Positions 1 to 11,585 of a stretch of DNA of 64,000 nucleotides are shown here, piece after piece. Where the stretch lies: NCBI GenBank assembly GCA_026261815.1, contig JAMPIT010000354.1:1364001-1428000 (forward strand), in the 5' to 3' direction. Positions within the stretch are counted from its first letter, which is position 1. Each line of letters begins with the position of its first letter. A program made the translations under genes and the position numbers. The notes beneath the pieces are model-generated. The model had not been told where the DNA came from. It saw only the letters and a program-made list of their open reading frames with translations, and searched no databases. This stretch comes from Monarcha castaneiventris obscurior (lineage: Eukaryota; Chordata; Aves; Passeriformes; Monarchidae).

Positions 1-97
1 CCTAAGTCTGTCCAACCCTGAACAATTCCAGGGATCCAGGGGCAGCCACAGCTGCTCTGGGAACCTCCTGGCTCTCCCAGCCAGGAATTCCTTTCAG
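1..97 (-). mobile_element. CR1 LINE fragment, group A, cut by window edge
   Basis: This is the antisense of the group A core, recognised by ccagggatccaggggcagcc followed by cacagctgctctggga. It stops at the variant cccagccaggaattcctt, a variant also seen in the copy at 60.3 kb. The element runs off the left edge, so its true 3' end is not visible. It has no coding capacity. Confidence 0.8.
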
Positions 98-307
98 CTT
101 CTGATGTTTCTCATATCTCCCATATTAACTGATATAAAAAACAAAGCCTGCAAAGTATGGATTCCTCCTCCTGAAACAGCAGGGAATAAACATTTAATGG
201 AAATAGGGGCAATTTTTCTGCTTTCTACATTTTGTTTTAATGTGATTTTCTCTGCTGCTGAGCCCTTTCCGTGGGAGCTGGGGAGTGCTGGGGCTGGAGG
301 CTGAACT

Positions 308-392
308 CTGCTCACCTGGGCTCACCTGCGCCCAGCCTGAGCTTACCCTGGGCTCACCTGGGCTCAGCCTAGGCTCACCCAGGCTGTTCTGT
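308..392. repeat. Degenerate short tandem repeat, about 10-bp unit
   Basis: Units resembling gggctcacct and ggctcagcct recur about eight times with many substitutions. The motif resembles the unit of the minisatellite at 15.67 kb (gctcacccacct), but the period differs, so a common origin is not shown. Confidence 0.6.
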
Positions 393-1654
393 CCCAGAGC
401 ACTCAGCCCTGCAGGTCCCTTCCTGCCGTTCCCAAGGACCCCGAGGGATCCCAGAGCACAGAGGGTTTTCCTTTGCCTTGCTGGGAAATCCTCCCTGCGG
501 GATCCTCAGTCAGCCCTGGCCCCTCGCGAGGGGCAGAAGACACGAAGTGGAGCAGGAAGGAGCAGGAGATGGCCGAGCATCCCCTGAGGGAGGCTCCAGT
601 GGCAGGGGCTGAGCTGTGGGATCCCCCTCCAGCTCCTCTCTTGCTGTCCCCAGCGCTGCTGCCGAGCTCAGCCTGATTCCCGTGGCCGGTACAGAGCGGG
701 ATCATCATTTCCCAGAGCTGTTCAGAAGCTCCTGAGCTGGAGCAAGGACCGAGCAAGGCTGCTGCAGCACAGCAATGAAATTGTCTCTTTATTTTAAAGC
801 GTTGCAGTAAAATGAGGCTTTGAAATTTCACTGCTGCCAAGAGATTGGTTCCTTGCTTTAATTCCCCCCGAAGATTATATGGATAACACTTTTTTTTTTT
901 AAGGATACAAAGTTGTCTGGTTACATTTCCTACTCACTGCAGGGAAAAATATGTTTTTAAATGGAAAATTATTCATTTTGAATGGAATCTGGCTGTAAAG
1001 GTCAGTTAAGCTCCTTCAGAAATAATCAAACCCGTATTATTGTCAACTCCTTTAAAGAGCCACATTGCTGCAATCATTTCTGAGTGATTTTCCACCTCCT
1101 TCCCCTGCTGCAGAGCCTTTCTCTCAGCTGCCAAAGCCGATGAGTTCTGTGAGTTATGGAGGGTTTTGCTGGGTGTTTTAGGAGATAAATGCACGGCCCT
1201 GTGAGCGCTGCAAGGTTTCAGCTGAATCATTTCAGAGCAGGCAGCACACCCCGTGTGTGAGGTCTGTGAAGCCCAGCTGCAGGGATGGGATGGGGGTCGG
1301 AGATCAGGGCCGGGCCATGGCCCCGGGGCTGCATTTCCAGGAGCTCATCACCCAGAGCCCGCAAAACAGCCCCAGCTCTGCCTCTCTTCCTCAGCCCCTG
1401 CCCACCGCAGCACAGCCAGGGCCATCCCAGGGCGTGGGATCAGAGGGCTTGGAAAGACCTCCAGGAGCCCAGCCTGGCTCAGCCCAGGACGTTCCATGGC
1501 CGTGTGACACGCGAGGCACCAGCGGGGCTCAGGGAGCACCGGCTCCAGCGGCAAATCCCGGGAGCATCACCCGGTGTGGCTGTGCTGGGACAGCCCCTGC
1601 CCTCCCCTGCTGCCGCGCTGAGCTCAGCCGAGCACTTAAACCCAACCTAACACC
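393..1654. other. Single-copy sequence, no gene seen
   Basis: There is GC-rich sequence to about 760, then a more AT-rich block with a 13-base T run near 889-901. Open frames of up to 154 codons (1257-1721 plus, 403-840 minus) overlap one another in GC-rich DNA and resemble no family I recognise. Confidence 0.6.
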
Positions 1655-1702
1655 TGCACTCGATGATCCCAAAGGTCTTTTCCGACCCAAATCACCCCAT
1701 GA
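1655..1702 (+). mobile_element. CR1 3' tail fragment
   Basis: The string gatgatcccaaaggtctttt followed by ccgacccaaat matches the terminal tail of CR1 elements as seen at 47.7 kb and, inverted, at 33.7 kb. Only the last ~45 bases are recognisable. Confidence 0.6.
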
Positions 1703-1806
1703 GCTCCCAGAACTCCGCTGAGTTCCCCTGGCAGCCACTCAGGGGGGATTTGCTGGGCCCAGGAATGGGAGGAAAGCAGTGATTTGGCTCTGCTCCCTGA
1801 CCTGCC

Positions 1807-1907
1807 CCAATTCCAGCTGCTCTGGGGCCTTTATTCCCTGTTCCATCCCGGAGGCACCAATTCCAGCTGCTCTGGGAGCCTTTATTCCCTGTTCCATCCC
1901 GGAGGCA
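1807..1907. repeat. Tandem duplication, two ~50-bp units
   Basis: Two adjacent copies of a 50-base unit beginning ccaattccagctgctctggg start at 1807 and 1857. They differ by one inserted base (ggggcc against gggagcc) and by almost nothing else, so the duplication is recent. Confidence 0.9.
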
Positions 1908-3009
1908 GGGCAGGAGCAGAGCGAGGCCTTCCCAGGCTCAGCCCAGCTGGAGGGAGCAGGACCTGGGTCCTGAGCAGTGACCAGGACAGGGACCCGATTC
2001 CCTGGGGGAAAACCCTGTGCAGCCCCCTGGAGCTGAAACAAAGGACAGAGATGACCTTTCCAAGCGGAGCTGGGGGTGCAGCACCTGGGCAATAACAGAA
2101 ACAGCAAATCCAACCCCAATGATCCTGGTTTTCCAGGGAGAGGAGGCACTGCTGCCTCTAGGAGGGGTCTCAGTATTCCCACCTGGCATCAGGATTTACC
2201 CACATCTGCCCAACCCTGGGCTGGTGAAGGGATCACTCCTCCACCTACAGGAGGAACAGCACCTGGGAACAGGAGTGAATCCCTGGGATTGGGGCCAGGA
2301 GCTGTCTGGAATCCTGTGATCAGAGCTCCAGAAATAACTCCTGGTTCAGGTCACTGAAAACCACCCAAATGGAGAAAAAAAGGTTCTTTTTTATTTCTTC
2401 CTTTCTCTTTTTCCTTCCTGGCAGGATAAACTCTCCAACAACATTTCTTTCAGGTCAAGTGAAATGTTCTGTACTGTCTGCAAGGAATTATTTCATTTAA
2501 GTTCCAAATTGCAGCTTCCTGCTTTGCTTTTTGTTTCCTTGTGTGTGAATGGGAGGATCTTGGACACCCACTCAAAATATTGTTTAGAAAAGGCTGAAAT
2601 GGGAAGTTTCAAGTTTCCTTTCCACTGCAATAATCAAATGAATTGAACATGAATGTGGAAATGCAATAAATCATTTCAATTCTGTAATTGTTACGAAACA
2701 AAACACTCCAGTTATGCTTTTTTCTTTGTTCTTTGCCTTCACTTTTGGCTGAGCTCTGTTAAATTCCATAATTATTTCTATTCCTACATGAAGGGTTTCA
2801 CCTCAGGATGCGCTGAGCTGCCTGGAGGAGTGATAAAATCGGATAAATCTGCTCCAAAATCATTCATTCAGCCCCAAATCTGCCTCTGCCAAGCAGAGAA
2901 ATGATGGCCCCACCAGCAGCATCTTCAGGCTGATCTCAGTGAGCTCAGGGCATCCTCTCAGTGCAGGAATTCCCTGGGTTTCCTTGGAATACCCCCCAAC
3001 CCTGTGCCT
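1908..3009. other. Single-copy sequence, no gene seen
   Basis: A GC-rich left half with overlapping chance frames passes into an AT-rich right half (about 2360-2880) containing pyrimidine-rich runs near 2390-2420. I see no splice-bounded conserved frame. Confidence 0.6.
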
Positions 3010-3192
3010 GCTCTGTCCTGTTCATTCCTGTCCTGGGTCACGGCCCCAGGGCTGCCAGGGGCAGGAAGAGTTTGGACAATGCCCTCAGGGACAGGGGGGA
3101 TTTGGGGGGGGTCTGTGCAGGGCCAGGAGCTGCAGCTGATGATCCCTGTGGATCCCTCCCAGCTCAGGAGATTCTGGGATTCCCGGGAATCC
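3010..3192 (+). mobile_element. CR1 LINE fragment, group B, 3' end
   Basis: Degraded sense copy of group B. Aligned by eye with the cleaner copy at 44.9-45.16 kb, it shares gtctgtgcagggccagg and the ending of the form tccctcccagctcaggagat. It is more diverged than the other group B copies, which suggests an older insertion. Confidence 0.7.
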
Positions 3193-3979
3193 TTTAGGGG
3201 TGAATTTTGGCTGCCTGACTGCAGTGCCAAGTGAGCGTGGCCCTTAATGGCAGTGCAGTCCCTGATGGGGACATTTCTCCTGCTCTCTCAAGGGTGGCCC
3301 CATTCAGAGCAGATTTATGACCAAATCCATCCCACTCCTTTGGCCTCCACTCTCCATCTCCCTGATTCCCAGCAGGTAGGCAGGGAACTGGAGCCTGGCA
3401 AAGCTTTGCCTTGCAGGATGAAATTACATCCCCCAGCCAAGGCCCTCTGAGCTTTGCCCCTATGGAGGGCCCTGGTTCACTGGGTGACCTTAAACAAAAC
3501 CTTTCCCTTCTCATCTGTTTGTGAGCCCAGCTGGAAACCGCCCCCAGCCCCTCCTGGAGCCCCGTGCCGGGCTCACAGCTGAGCTTTCCTGGGGGAAATA
3601 AAGCACAAATGAAAACTGCAAACCATCATCGAGCCCTGGTAAATGTTTCAGGCACAGGCTGGGGCCAGGAGAAAAGGCTAGGATTAAACCATGGAGAAAG
3701 CTGGACCACCACTTACTCGGGTTTTAATTTCTCTTTTTTTCTGGGCTGTTATTTATCCCTGCTTAACTCTTCAGGAATCTCAGCTCCTGCACACAGGCTT
3801 GGAAATTTTTATATCCTGACCATATGTGTTGGATGAAGTTGATTGATGGATTGAGTTGATGGATGGATTGCTGAGCTGCCAGGGAGCTGCTCCATGCTCC
3901 CCCTCCTGAGGATTTTGCTGGGATACCTCTGCAACCCTGAGCTGTCATCTTGGGGCTCCACCAAAACCACCCAGGCCTT
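3193..3979. other. Single-copy sequence with a possible SINE trace
   Basis: Around 3470-3530 the string gggtgaccttaaacaaaacc followed by ttctcatctgttt loosely resembles the body of a MIR-type SINE, but the match is weak. An imperfect GATT/GATG repeat lies at 3831-3870. No coding signal is seen. Confidence 0.45.
3831..3870. repeat. Imperfect GATT/GATG microsatellite
   Basis: Short interrupted array of gattgatggattgagttgat type. Interruptions every one or two units indicate an old, non-expanding array. Confidence 0.65.
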
Positions 3980-4079
3980 CCCCGCAGTGGGAGCTGTCCC
4001 TGCCCAGGGCAGGGGTGGCACTGGGGGGGCTTTAAGGGCCCTTGAACCCAACCCATTCCAGGATTCTGTGATTCCATGA
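3980..4079 (+). mobile_element. CR1 LINE 3' end, group A
   Basis: Sense group A tail: gggcaggggtggcactgggg, then a ttaagggcccttgaacccaa segment, and the terminal ccaggattctgtgattcc. The repeated gattctgtgattc-like end is typical of the CR1 3' terminus, so the 3' end is intact and only ~100 bases were copied. Confidence 0.9.
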
Positions 4080-7000
4080 CCACATCAGCCTGGAATACCC
4101 AACAGGGACGGAAGCACACAATGTCAGATGTTCCCAAAGCCCCTGGCTGGAAGAGCCCTCAGGAACCCCAGCCCTGTGGGATCCCACTGAACCTCAGCCA
4201 TTTCCTTCCACGGCAGAATGAGAGCCAACACCCGAGCAGGCAGCAGGGAATGGGAATCCAGGGTGGATTCCACAGGGCCACAGGAGGCTGCAGAAGGACC
4301 CTGTGACAGCACTGAAGTGCCAAGGAGCTGGAAATCCACCCAGGATGGACACCTGGCATTGCCCCGCAGCTCCTGGAGGGCAGACTTGGGGCACGGGTCC
4401 CTCGGATGTAGGGTCTGACCCCGAAGATTCACAGCAAGTCCCAGCTCAGGGCAAGGCTGGGAGGAAAAATAAGAGCTGAAGTTAGACACCAGGAATATTC
4501 TGAGCAGCCAAGTTAAAGGGTGTCAAGCTGGGAAAGTGCTCTTAAGGTAATGAAAGAATGAGAACAAAATCAAAACTACAAATGAGACATTTGCCCAGAA
4601 CCCTCCCTGATGAGGAGCTGCTGGAGCTGGGCTTTGTCTTCCAGGGACAAACCCAGACTGGGATTTTGGGTTCAGGGAGTGATGAAGAGAAGGATTCATC
4701 AGGGAGGGCAGCTCCCAAGGAGGTCGATTATCTCCTGGAGAGGTGATGGGAGAGAAATCAGGGAACAAAAGATGAGGCAGCTCCTAAAAACCAGGGACAA
4801 AATGAGGAATAAGCAAAGATTAACAAAATGCGAGTTATTGTTCCCATGTGCCAGGCAGGAGGGAAGGCAGCAACCCCAGAGTCACTTCTAATTTAGCATG
4901 AGATTTGAAATTGTGCTAAAAAATGCATCAGAATCCTTTGATTTTTCACAGCAGATCCTGAAGCTCCATGAGAAAATAAGAAAAGCAAAGCTGAGGGAAA
5001 CAGCCAATGGCCAGGAAATGTGGGGCCTTGTTCCAACCAGAATTCCTCCACAAGGAAGAGTCTTGCTTCGAGTGCCCCCGGGGCTCTTTCCTCATTATTA
5101 CTCCTGGGAATCCAAGGATTTGGGCTGGGATTTGAAGGGGATTGGGAATGTGCCCAAAGCAGTCTCAGGGTGAGAGCCCAGGGAAACATCACCCGACCAT
5201 CTCAGGGCAGACCAGCCCTGCTGCTGCCCCAGCTGGTCCTGCTCAAAGCTCAGACTGAATTTAATTCTTTTAAATTGAAAATGGGATTTTCGATGACCTG
5301 TGTCACCTTCTCTTCCTCTGGAAAAACTTTCTACAGAAGTCCCATAATGCACACACAGATAAATGTGGGGTTTCTCTGTGGAATATTAACAACAATCAGC
5401 CTGCGCTGGTTTGAATAGAACATTTGGGAATTCTTATGAAACATTCTGGAGGATTTAAGGAAATGTCACTCTGTCTCCAGGCAGTCCATCATTTCCTGCT
5501 CTGCTCCGCTCCATGGTGCGCATTCCCAAAATTCCCGGTGCTGGCACACAGGCAGTGGGAAGGGCATTGTCTTCCCTGGCAAGCTGAGAAAGGCAGGGGC
5601 GAGGCTGTGAAAGTGTGCAGGGATAAAAGGGGATTTCGGCAGCCCGGAGACAGCGGTGAAATCCTTCCCTGCAAAGCAAACAGGCCCAGCACGGGAGGGG
5701 CCGGGGCAGCACTGGAGTTCTCCTTTCCCCAGGGAACAGGAATCCGGTCTCTTGCCTCCACCAGCAGCAGGGACTTGACTAAACATGGATCCCATGGAAA
5801 TAGTGACTCCAGCGGGAGCTCCCTGCCCTACCCAGGCTCCAAACTGACTGAATCCATTCTCCTCCTGGGAGCTGAACGTGTGATCACATCTCTCCCTACA
5901 ACCAACATCCTCTCCCTGCATCCCTGCCACCTCCGCCTTCCTTGGGAGATGAACCAACTGATACATCCCTAATTAAACTCTGAGCAATCATCCCCAGCTC
6001 AGATTCAGCTCTCAAATCTGCTGCTTCTATTCCTGAATAATGGCAAGTATTCCTGAAAGCTCCTCTGCTCTTCCCAGCTCCCCTCGATCTAATGAAGGAT
6101 AATGCTGCTGCCTCAAGCCTGGTCTGGCTGGAGAAAATCACACCCTTCTTAAGGGGAATTCTGGTTGTCCCTGTGGGTTCAGGGGGTGTGTTCCTCTGAA
6201 AATCCACCGGGCAGTGGGATTTGCCTGGGTGGCCACTGAAGGGGGACCAGCATTTCCAGCCCTGAGGAGTTCACAGCTTTGTGCTCCCAGGGGTTTCACC
6301 GGAGCCCTCAGACCTGGAGTTGCTCAGTTCAAAGCTCAGCTCAGGCAGAGCTGATCTACTCTGAGCTGCTGCCGCTTCCCAGTGCCCAAAGACATCCAGA
6401 TTCTGCTGAATTTGGCTCAGTCAATCCCAAAGCAGAAGCCAGGGAGCTGTGAGAGCTGCTTGGGTCTCTGTGCTTGCCCAGCATCTGGAAGTCCAGCATC
6501 TGCTCCGGGCTGGAGCCGACAGGAGGATCCAGGGCCCAGAAACCAGAGGGCTCTGGGACTCAGCTCATCCTCAGCCAAAGGGGCACGGTGCTAAAAATGG
6601 GCACAGAAACAGCAGCAGGGAAAATGGGAAAGTCAGGAAAGTCCTGGGGAAAGCTCTCAGCAAGGGGAGAGAGGACTTCAAACTGCCCCATCGTCCCTGG
6701 GGCTCCCAGCTGTGGGGAAATGTCCTTGTGCCAGAGGCAAACCCCAGTGCTGGTGGTGTGGGGGGTGTGCAAGGGGAGAACCAGGCTGGGAAACCTGGAT
6801 GAGGAACCTGGTGCCCCCCGGGGCGCTCTGGAAGCTCTCAGTGCACTGATCCTCTTTGGACCCAGAATCCTTCTGATGAACGGGAGCAGCTCCAAAGGCC
6901 AGCAGCCCCCAGAGCTCTGCCTGTGTTGGTGATGTTGATGTGAAAGCTGCTCACCCTGAGCGTGGCCAGCACCCACTGCACCCACCCTGCCACAATCCCC

Positions 7001-9008
7001 ACCATGGATCCATGGCTGGGCAAAGCAATGATGGAATAATGCAATTTGTAAGTTAATTAACAACTTCTGCTCAGGGCTGCACATCTCCAGGCTTGGCCAG
7101 AAGGGCTTTCCCAGGGGAATGGCAGAGGGACGATCCTTGCCCGGCTGGGCAGGTTGGGACCACAGAGCCCCGAGTGGAGCAGCCCAGCCCCTGCCTTTTC
7201 CCTGCCAGTCTGGCGGGGGAATTCCTCTGCCAGGGGAGTTATTTTCCCTGCACTCACACTCTGCAAAGTTTCTCCTCTTCACGTGTCTTGTCCCACTTCA
7301 ACCAGTGCCTCCTCCGGCCCTCTGCCCTCCTGGATTGCCCCTGGAATACGAGGGGTGCCCGTGGAACATAATCAGCCTGTTGCTCCCACACGCCCCATGC
7401 CGGGCCAGCAGCTTCCTTCCAGCCCCATCAGCCACTTCCAGCTGCTCCCAGAGGACTCTGCAATGAATCTCCCACCTCTGGAGAAAGATCCTCCGGAACT
7501 TGATTCCCTCCCCCGTGCCTCCCTGCCAGCTGTGGATCCCAATCCCTGCCTGTCCCTGCCCATTCCTTTCTGCAGGAGGGCGATTGGGAGCTCCACAGCC
7601 AAACTCCCATTAAAGCACAGGGATTAAAGGAATTCTGGGCACTTCTGGTGCTCAGATCCCTCGAGAAGGATTCCCAGCGACTCCAGGGAGCCTTGGATCC
7701 CTGCTGCCTTCAGTGGCACCCTACAGGCAGCACTGGGAGATCCCAATCCCAGCACAGCTCAGAAGGACAGGTATTCCCCAGGAACCCATCCAAGCAGTGC
7801 TAGGGGGAGCCGGAGGGGGCAGACATCCGGAGGAGTTTGCTGTCCATGGATTACCATTCCCTGTGGTCTCTGCTGTGCCCCTAAACACAGCCTGCTGTGG
7901 GGATGCTCTGATCCAGCGCCGGGAGCCAGGACTGCTCCCTCCAGCGCTCCCAGACCGGGATCAGACCAACACCAACATCCCTTTATTGCAGTCACCTTCA
8001 GGCAGGGAGCTGCAGAGGGCTCTCCCCTCCCAGTGCCCTTGCCTTGAGCATTCCAGCCGCAGCTGATTGCATTAATTCCCTTTGGAAATGCAGTAATGGC
8101 ACCTGACAGCTCCTGGGGCGAACTGCGGGAAGGAATTTGCAGTTTCAGCCCTAATGAGGAGCAAATTGCTGTCCCCAGCCCGGGCTCTGGCCTGATGGTG
8201 CCGTCAGAGCAGGCACCGCTTGTGACAGGAGGAGCGAGAGAGAGGAGCCACCGAGGGCTCGCAGCGTTGGGCCTGGAGCTGGAGCTGGAGCGGGCAAAGC
8301 TCAGTGCCAGCCCTCCCCGACGGATGAGAACAGCATCAGCCCTGCACCGAACCACTGCAATTCATTCCCTCCCGGCTTCTCTCCCTCTTCTCAGTTCACA
8401 CCACCGTGGTTGGATGGATTTGGTGCCTGGCGCAGAGGCTGCGGCAGAGCCGTGGAGAAGAGGCTGCTCCAGGTGGATTCCTCCTTCCATGAATTTGGAT
8501 CTCACAGTGCCAGGCCCCTGCACTGCTCCAAGGCCCTGCAGTGCTTGACAGACTTCCCAGGAAGCAAATCCTGAAGCCTCATAATCCCTTACTAATGAGC
8601 ACCAGGCCTTGCCAACCCTCAGCTCCTGATGCTGCTTCTGAGACAAGTTCCTCTGTCTCCTTTCCTAAGAGGGAGAAATTGAGGAATGCAGCAGGAAAAG
8701 CTGCCTGTGGCCAGACAGGATCAGCCATGGCACAGGGACTGAAGCCAAGTGTCCTGAATTTAATTATCAGGAATAGTTACTGGTTACTAATGGTTTTACT
8801 AATGGTGTTCCAACACTTCTGATGGATTGTGTGGAGCCACAGAAGAGGGAGAGGCCCATTCCAGCTGCCTGCAGCAGCTCCTGCATCCGAGCATGAGATC
8901 TGATTGTCTTTAGCTCAGCTCCCAATTCTAATAATGAGAAAATCCAGGGGCTATATTTAACTCCTGCTTCTGGGGAGCCTTGTCACGGCTCCTTCCTTTG
9001 TTCTCCCT
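4080..9008. other. Long single-copy stretch, no gene supported
   Basis: Almost 5 kb without a recognisable CR1 copy. The longest open frames are 6560-7282 minus (240 codons) and 5424-5972 plus (182 codons). The second is overlapped by an equally open 166-codon frame on the other strand, and 6560-7282 by a 152-codon frame at 6474-6932, the pattern expected from stop-poor GC-rich DNA. No domain, signal peptide or family resemblance is visible. A short GGAGCT run lies near 8272-8292. Confidence 0.6.
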
Positions 9009-9152
9009 TCTCGTGTTCAGCAGTGCTCAAACAGAATATTCTCTGCATTGGGGTTCTGCTTTTCCACAGAGCCTCTGTTCTCGTGTTCAGCAGTGCTCAG
9101 ACAAAATATTCCATGCATTTGGGGCTCTCCATTCCCACAGGGTCTCTGTTCT
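9009..9152. repeat. Tandem duplication, 70-bp period
   Basis: Two units beginning ctcgtgttcagcagtgctca start at 9010 and 9080 and continue in parallel through the cacag-and-ctctgttct ends. They differ at scattered sites, so the duplication is older than that at 1.8 kb. A third partial start (gtctctgttct) follows. Confidence 0.85.
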
Positions 9153-10644
9153 CTGCCTGCCTTGCCTTGGCTGAAGCAGGAACCCTCCAGATGTGACTGT
9201 ATTTGGAGAGCTCACCTGGATCCCAGCCTGGCCCCAGAGCTGAGCAGGAGCCAGAGCTGCTCAGTGTCCCCTCGGCTGCAGCACCCCGGGGTCACCCCCA
9301 GCTGAATTGCATCAGCACTCTGCATCAGAGGCACCCTGTGGAAGTGCTGGCCTTGGGCTGAGGGGTGCCTGACTAATTAATAAAGATCCCAGTCTACTTC
9401 AGACATCGGAAGGAAAATTCAGAATCACCCTTAACTTGGGGAACATTCCAAGGAAATGAGGAATTTTGAATGTTGGGGATGTTTGAAGGAGTGAAAGCTG
9501 ATCTCTGTGAGGTTGCTGGGACTTGGGACCACCCTGGTTTTACACCTGGTTTTGTTAGGATGACCCTGGCTTTCCACAGCCATGTCCCCACAGAGCTGTT
9601 CCCTTGGACTGTGAGGCCTCAGGACATCCTGAGCCCACCTGGTCCCTTTTTAGGAACACAATTATTTCATGTTAATTCCAGATGTTTCCTGCTGCCTCAC
9701 CCCTGTCAGAAATGAAGGTTTGGGCAGATGCTGTGGGAGAAGATGCTGTTCCCCCGGTGCCACCTGATTGTCCGAGGTGCAGCTGAAGTGACCCTCAGCT
9801 CCCGTGTCCCTGGGAGGGCTCCCTGGCAGCGTCTGTGGCTGGGCATGGGGGCACAGTGATCAGTGGGCCAATATTGCCATTTTTAAAATAATTTGTTCTG
9901 TTCTGCTGATTTAGAGCCAAGGGTTTATGAACCAGTGTTGGCAGGGAAGGGGAAGCTCTCGGAGCAAAGATTCCAGCAGAGTCCTGTGATGCTTCCCAGG
10001 CCACAAACCTGCTTTTTTATTGCATTTCTTTAACTTTTGAGACTTTTTGTGTGTTCAAATCAAAAGTTTGAGCTGATGCTGCCTGAAGGGATTGGAGGCC
10101 CATTGATTTAAGCTGTTTCTCATAATACATCAAGATTCTTCTCCAGCTTTGGAGCAGTAACAGGGTAATTACTGCCAGGGCCTTTGGCAGGACTGGCCAG
10201 CTCGGCTCTCAGCAGCTGCTGGGATTCCATCAGCGCCTTCATTTTATGGGACTGAACTCATTTGGAACAGAGCACAAGGGAGAAGGAAAGAAGCAGCAGC
10301 AGCATTTCAACTTCTGCACCCTAAGGGAATTTGAGCACTATTTCTTTTCGAAAGGATGGCCCCAGCACTTTGGGAATTGCTCAAGGAACCCCATTTCCCA
10401 CTTCCATCTGGAGTTTCTCTGCTGATGTGACCCCGTTGTCTCAGAGCATTCCACACTCCCAGGGAGTTGGGCCATCAGTGAACGGAGGAAAACTCCCCAG
10501 CCCTCATAATTTTTCTCTGTTATTTGACCCTGGGATCATGTCCCTCATGGACAACACAGCTTTGTTCCCCAAACCCCTGCATGAGAGCATTTCCCAGAAC
10601 TGATTCCTGCAATGCTTTCCCAGATGGAAAATGATGTGGAGAAA
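9153..10644. other. Single-copy sequence, no gene seen
   Basis: Mixed composition, AT-rich near 9880-10150, with no CR1 match and no open frame longer than about 90 codons. Nothing else is recognised. Confidence 0.6.
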
Positions 10645-10818
10645 ATCAAGGCAGGGCCTGGGGAAGAGAAGCTTTGTGACCTAACTGGGGCCTTCCAGGG
10701 CCTGACGGGGCTCCAAGAGATATGGAGAGGGACTTGGGACAAGGAATGGAGGGACAGGACACGGGGAAAAGGCTTCCCACTGCCAGGGAGTGAGATTGGA
10801 TGGGATACTGGGAAGAGA
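10645..10818 (+). mobile_element. CR1 LINE fragment, group A, internal coding part
   Basis: Sense copy of the group A region upstream of the usual 3' block. It contains ggggctccaagagatatgga, then ggacaggacacggggaaaag and gggatactgggaagagaa. It lacks the usual cagagcagctgtgg block and the 3' tail, so it is truncated at both ends. It lies 90 bases from the group D copy in the opposite orientation. Confidence 0.8.
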
Positions 10819-10909
10819 AGGACAGAGAGAGGAACAATCTGCAAACACAAAGGGAGCTGCTGCAGAGGGCCAGGGACAGAGTGTGCTCCGTGCTCAGGAC
10901 AAGGAGCCA

Positions 10910-11585
10910 CACAATCACAGAATCACCAGGCTGGAAGAGACCCCTAAGATCACTGAGTCCAACCCATGCCCCAACACCTCAACTAAACCATGGCACCGAG
11001 TGCCACATCCAGTCTCTTTTTACACACATCCAGGGATGGTGACTCCACCACCTCCCCAGGCAGATGATCCCAGTACTTCACCACTCTTTCCATGAAAAAC
11101 TTTTTCCTAATATCCAACCTATATTTCCCCTGGCACAGTGTCCTCTCATTCTGTCAGGTGCTGCCTGGAGAAAGAGCCCGACCCTCACCTAATTACAACC
11201 ACCCTTCAGGGAGTTATAGAGAGTGATAAGGTCAAATCTCCTTTTCTCCAGGCTAAACAACCCCAGTTCCCTCAGATGTTTCTCATAGGGCTTGTGCTCC
11301 AAGCCCCTCACCAGCCTTGTTGCCCTCCTCTGGACATGTCCAAGCGCCCCCACGTCCTTCCTGAACTGAGGGGCCCAGAACTGGACACAGCACTCGAGGT
11401 GAGGCCTCACCAGTGCCGAGTACAGGAGAAGAATCCCTGCCCTGCTCCTGCTGGCCACACCATTCCTGACCTAGGCCAGGTGCCCTTGGCCTTGTTGGCC
11501 ACCGGGGCACAGCTGGCTCATGTCCAGCCTGCTGTCCATCAGTGCCCCAGGTCCCTTTCTGCCTGGCCACTGGCCAGAGTCACAG
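10910..11585 (-). mobile_element. CR1 LINE, group D, 3' end with RT C-terminal relic
   Basis: This is the longest CR1 copy in the window. On the minus strand an open frame of 89 codons (11458 to 11189) contains [17 protein letters not shown] and [13 protein letters not shown], which match the C-terminal end of the CR1 ORF2 reverse transcriptase. The catalytic palm and the endonuclease domain are upstream and absent. The frame then breaks and the 3' UTR follows, ending near aatcacagaatcaccaggct at 10915-10934. The element is 5'-truncated and cannot move by itself. Confidence 0.95.

Noticed and set aside
3470..3530. MIR-type SINE relic
   Set aside because: Only scattered words match; weaker than the candidate at 30.79 kb.
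10910..11585. Solo LTR of an endogenous retrovirus
   Set aside because: The minus frame matches the CR1 reverse-transcriptase C-terminus and the end is a CR1-type 3' tail. No LTR-type TG/CA ends are visible.
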